The position numbers and the translations under genes are program-made. Below the pieces are notes generated by a model that saw only the letters and a list, made by a program, of their open reading frames with translations, ran no database searches and was not told the origin of the DNA. Shown here one piece after another: positions 14,565 to 15,160 of a stretch of 15,160 nucleotides of DNA (its first letter is position 1; every line of letters starts with the position of its first letter). Source of the DNA: Suillus spraguei (taxonomy: Eukaryota; Basidiomycota; Agaricomycetes; Boletales; Suillaceae); contig JABCPU010001132.1 in assembly GCA_016800925.1 (NCBI GenBank), positions 1 to 15,160 on the forward strand, read 5' to 3'.

Positions 14565-15160
14565 TGTTAGCGACCTAGCCAGGCGCTAAGAAACTTGAGT
14601 AGTATCTGCAACAGGCACTCTATCAAGAGCGGCGGCCCGTGTGTATCAGTCTCCTAGTGCAGAGTGTGCTAGTTGCATTGGTCAGAGGTAGGTGCTATGC
14701 GCTGTCTCACGACCTACGTCACAGGGACAAGGTTCTTGAAGACAATCAAAGACGTAGAAGCAATGAGCTTCTACGAAGTTCAAATAGTGACAATAAGCTT
14801 ATGAAAAGCTTATTGAAAGAAGTTCAGGGTCGAAGATCAAGTAGATTCAAGTTAAAGAAGTACAAAGGCTATCTGTGCGTATTTATATGTAAGATTGAAG
14901 TGGAGCACGAATACATAAGTATCGCTAGATTAAGTATGAAGTCAGATAGCCAATAGGAAGACGCATGCTCACAGATGAGTCAGAGGCATATGAACCAATG
15001 AATACATGCATGTGCGAAAGGGAGTCATAGGTGCGGAGCTGAAGGTGTAAAAGGTACGAGCCAATGAGGCAACACACGAGTCATAGGTAGATGCAAAGGA
15101 AAAGATAAAAGGAAATACGTGTTACAATCGTATGTGCCCCTATTCATTTTCCCATTGTTC
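14565..15160 (+). mobile_element. Possible LTR start (TGTTAGCGACC) running to the window end
   Basis: TGTTAGCGACCTAGCCAGG at 14565 looks like the 5' end of a fungal LTR (TGTTA start). A TATA-like AAAAGATAAAAGG lies near 15100, some 540 bp in, where a U3 promoter could be. There is no second copy in the window, so this cannot be confirmed. A frame of 105 codons (14639-14956) crosses two perfect hairpins and is rich in Arg/Lys/Ser; I do not consider it a gene. A TIR element is an alternative. Confidence 0.3.
14753..14815. repeat. Two adjacent perfect hairpins
   Basis: The first is CGTAGAAGC-AATGA-GCTTCTACG (14753-14775) and the second CAATAAGCTT-ATGAA-AAGCTTATTG (14791-14815). The stems are 9 and 10 bp, the loops 5 nt, and 15 bp separate them. 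Both stems contain AGCTT/AAGCT at one end. Confidence 0.8.

Noticed and set aside
14639..14956. 105-codon + strand frame as a small basic protein
   Set aside because: It spans two perfect hairpins, has no recognisable domain, and lies in a sequence that looks like an LTR or other non-coding element end.

Overview
The window looks like repeat-rich, gene-free intergenic or heterochromatic DNA from a filamentous fungus, most likely a mushroom-forming basidiomycete (Agaricomycete). That assignment is an inference. It rests on the style of the decayed Ty3/gypsy polyprotein and of the Helitron protein, both of which resemble families I know from Agaricomycete genomes. I found no intact gene, no rRNA, no tRNA and no CRISPR array. 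Most open frames are accidental, and several long ones exist only because they cross minisatellites whose period is not a multiple of three.

Layout: (1) Positions 2-1690 hold the 3' half of a decayed Ty3/gypsy pol gene on the + strand: end of reverse transcriptase, RNase H, integrase zinc finger, integrase core and integrase C-terminus. It is broken by several frameshifts and by stops that look like CGA-to-TGA changes. (2) Positions about 1710-8835 form a 7.1-kb gene-free block whose two ends are inverted copies of each other. Both ends carry arrays of a GGCCCACCCGTC-type repeat of about 33-36 bp, and a 7-bp direct repeat, GTCATGC, lies exactly 9 bp outside each shared CAGTGA end. Inside are CT/GA-rich inverted modules, a tandem array of about 165-bp units, a tandem array of 70-100-bp hairpin-containing units, and a smaller element-like inverted repeat (4222-5409) around an AT-rich core. 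(3) Positions 8843-9840 hold no recognisable gene; part may be an LTR and the start of a gag-like frame. (4) Positions 9842-11872, - strand, hold a decayed Helitron replicase/helicase: the N-terminal Cys/His region and the segment between Rep and helicase survive, while the HUH Rep domain and the PIF1 helicase are absent. (5) Positions about 11964-13440 are a second inverted-repeat element of 1.5 kb with arms of about 225 bp around a 10-bp-period minisatellite. (6) Positions about 13640-14352 are a tandem repeat of about 160-173 bp. (7) From 14565 to the window end there may be an LTR-like sequence with two adjacent perfect hairpins.

The pieces do not work together as a pathway. They record repeated insertion and decay of mobile DNA. 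The most unusual object is the 7.1-kb block, which looks like a large non-autonomous DNA transposon, or a composite of several, with elaborate subterminal repeat arrays. No transposase was found that could mobilise it.
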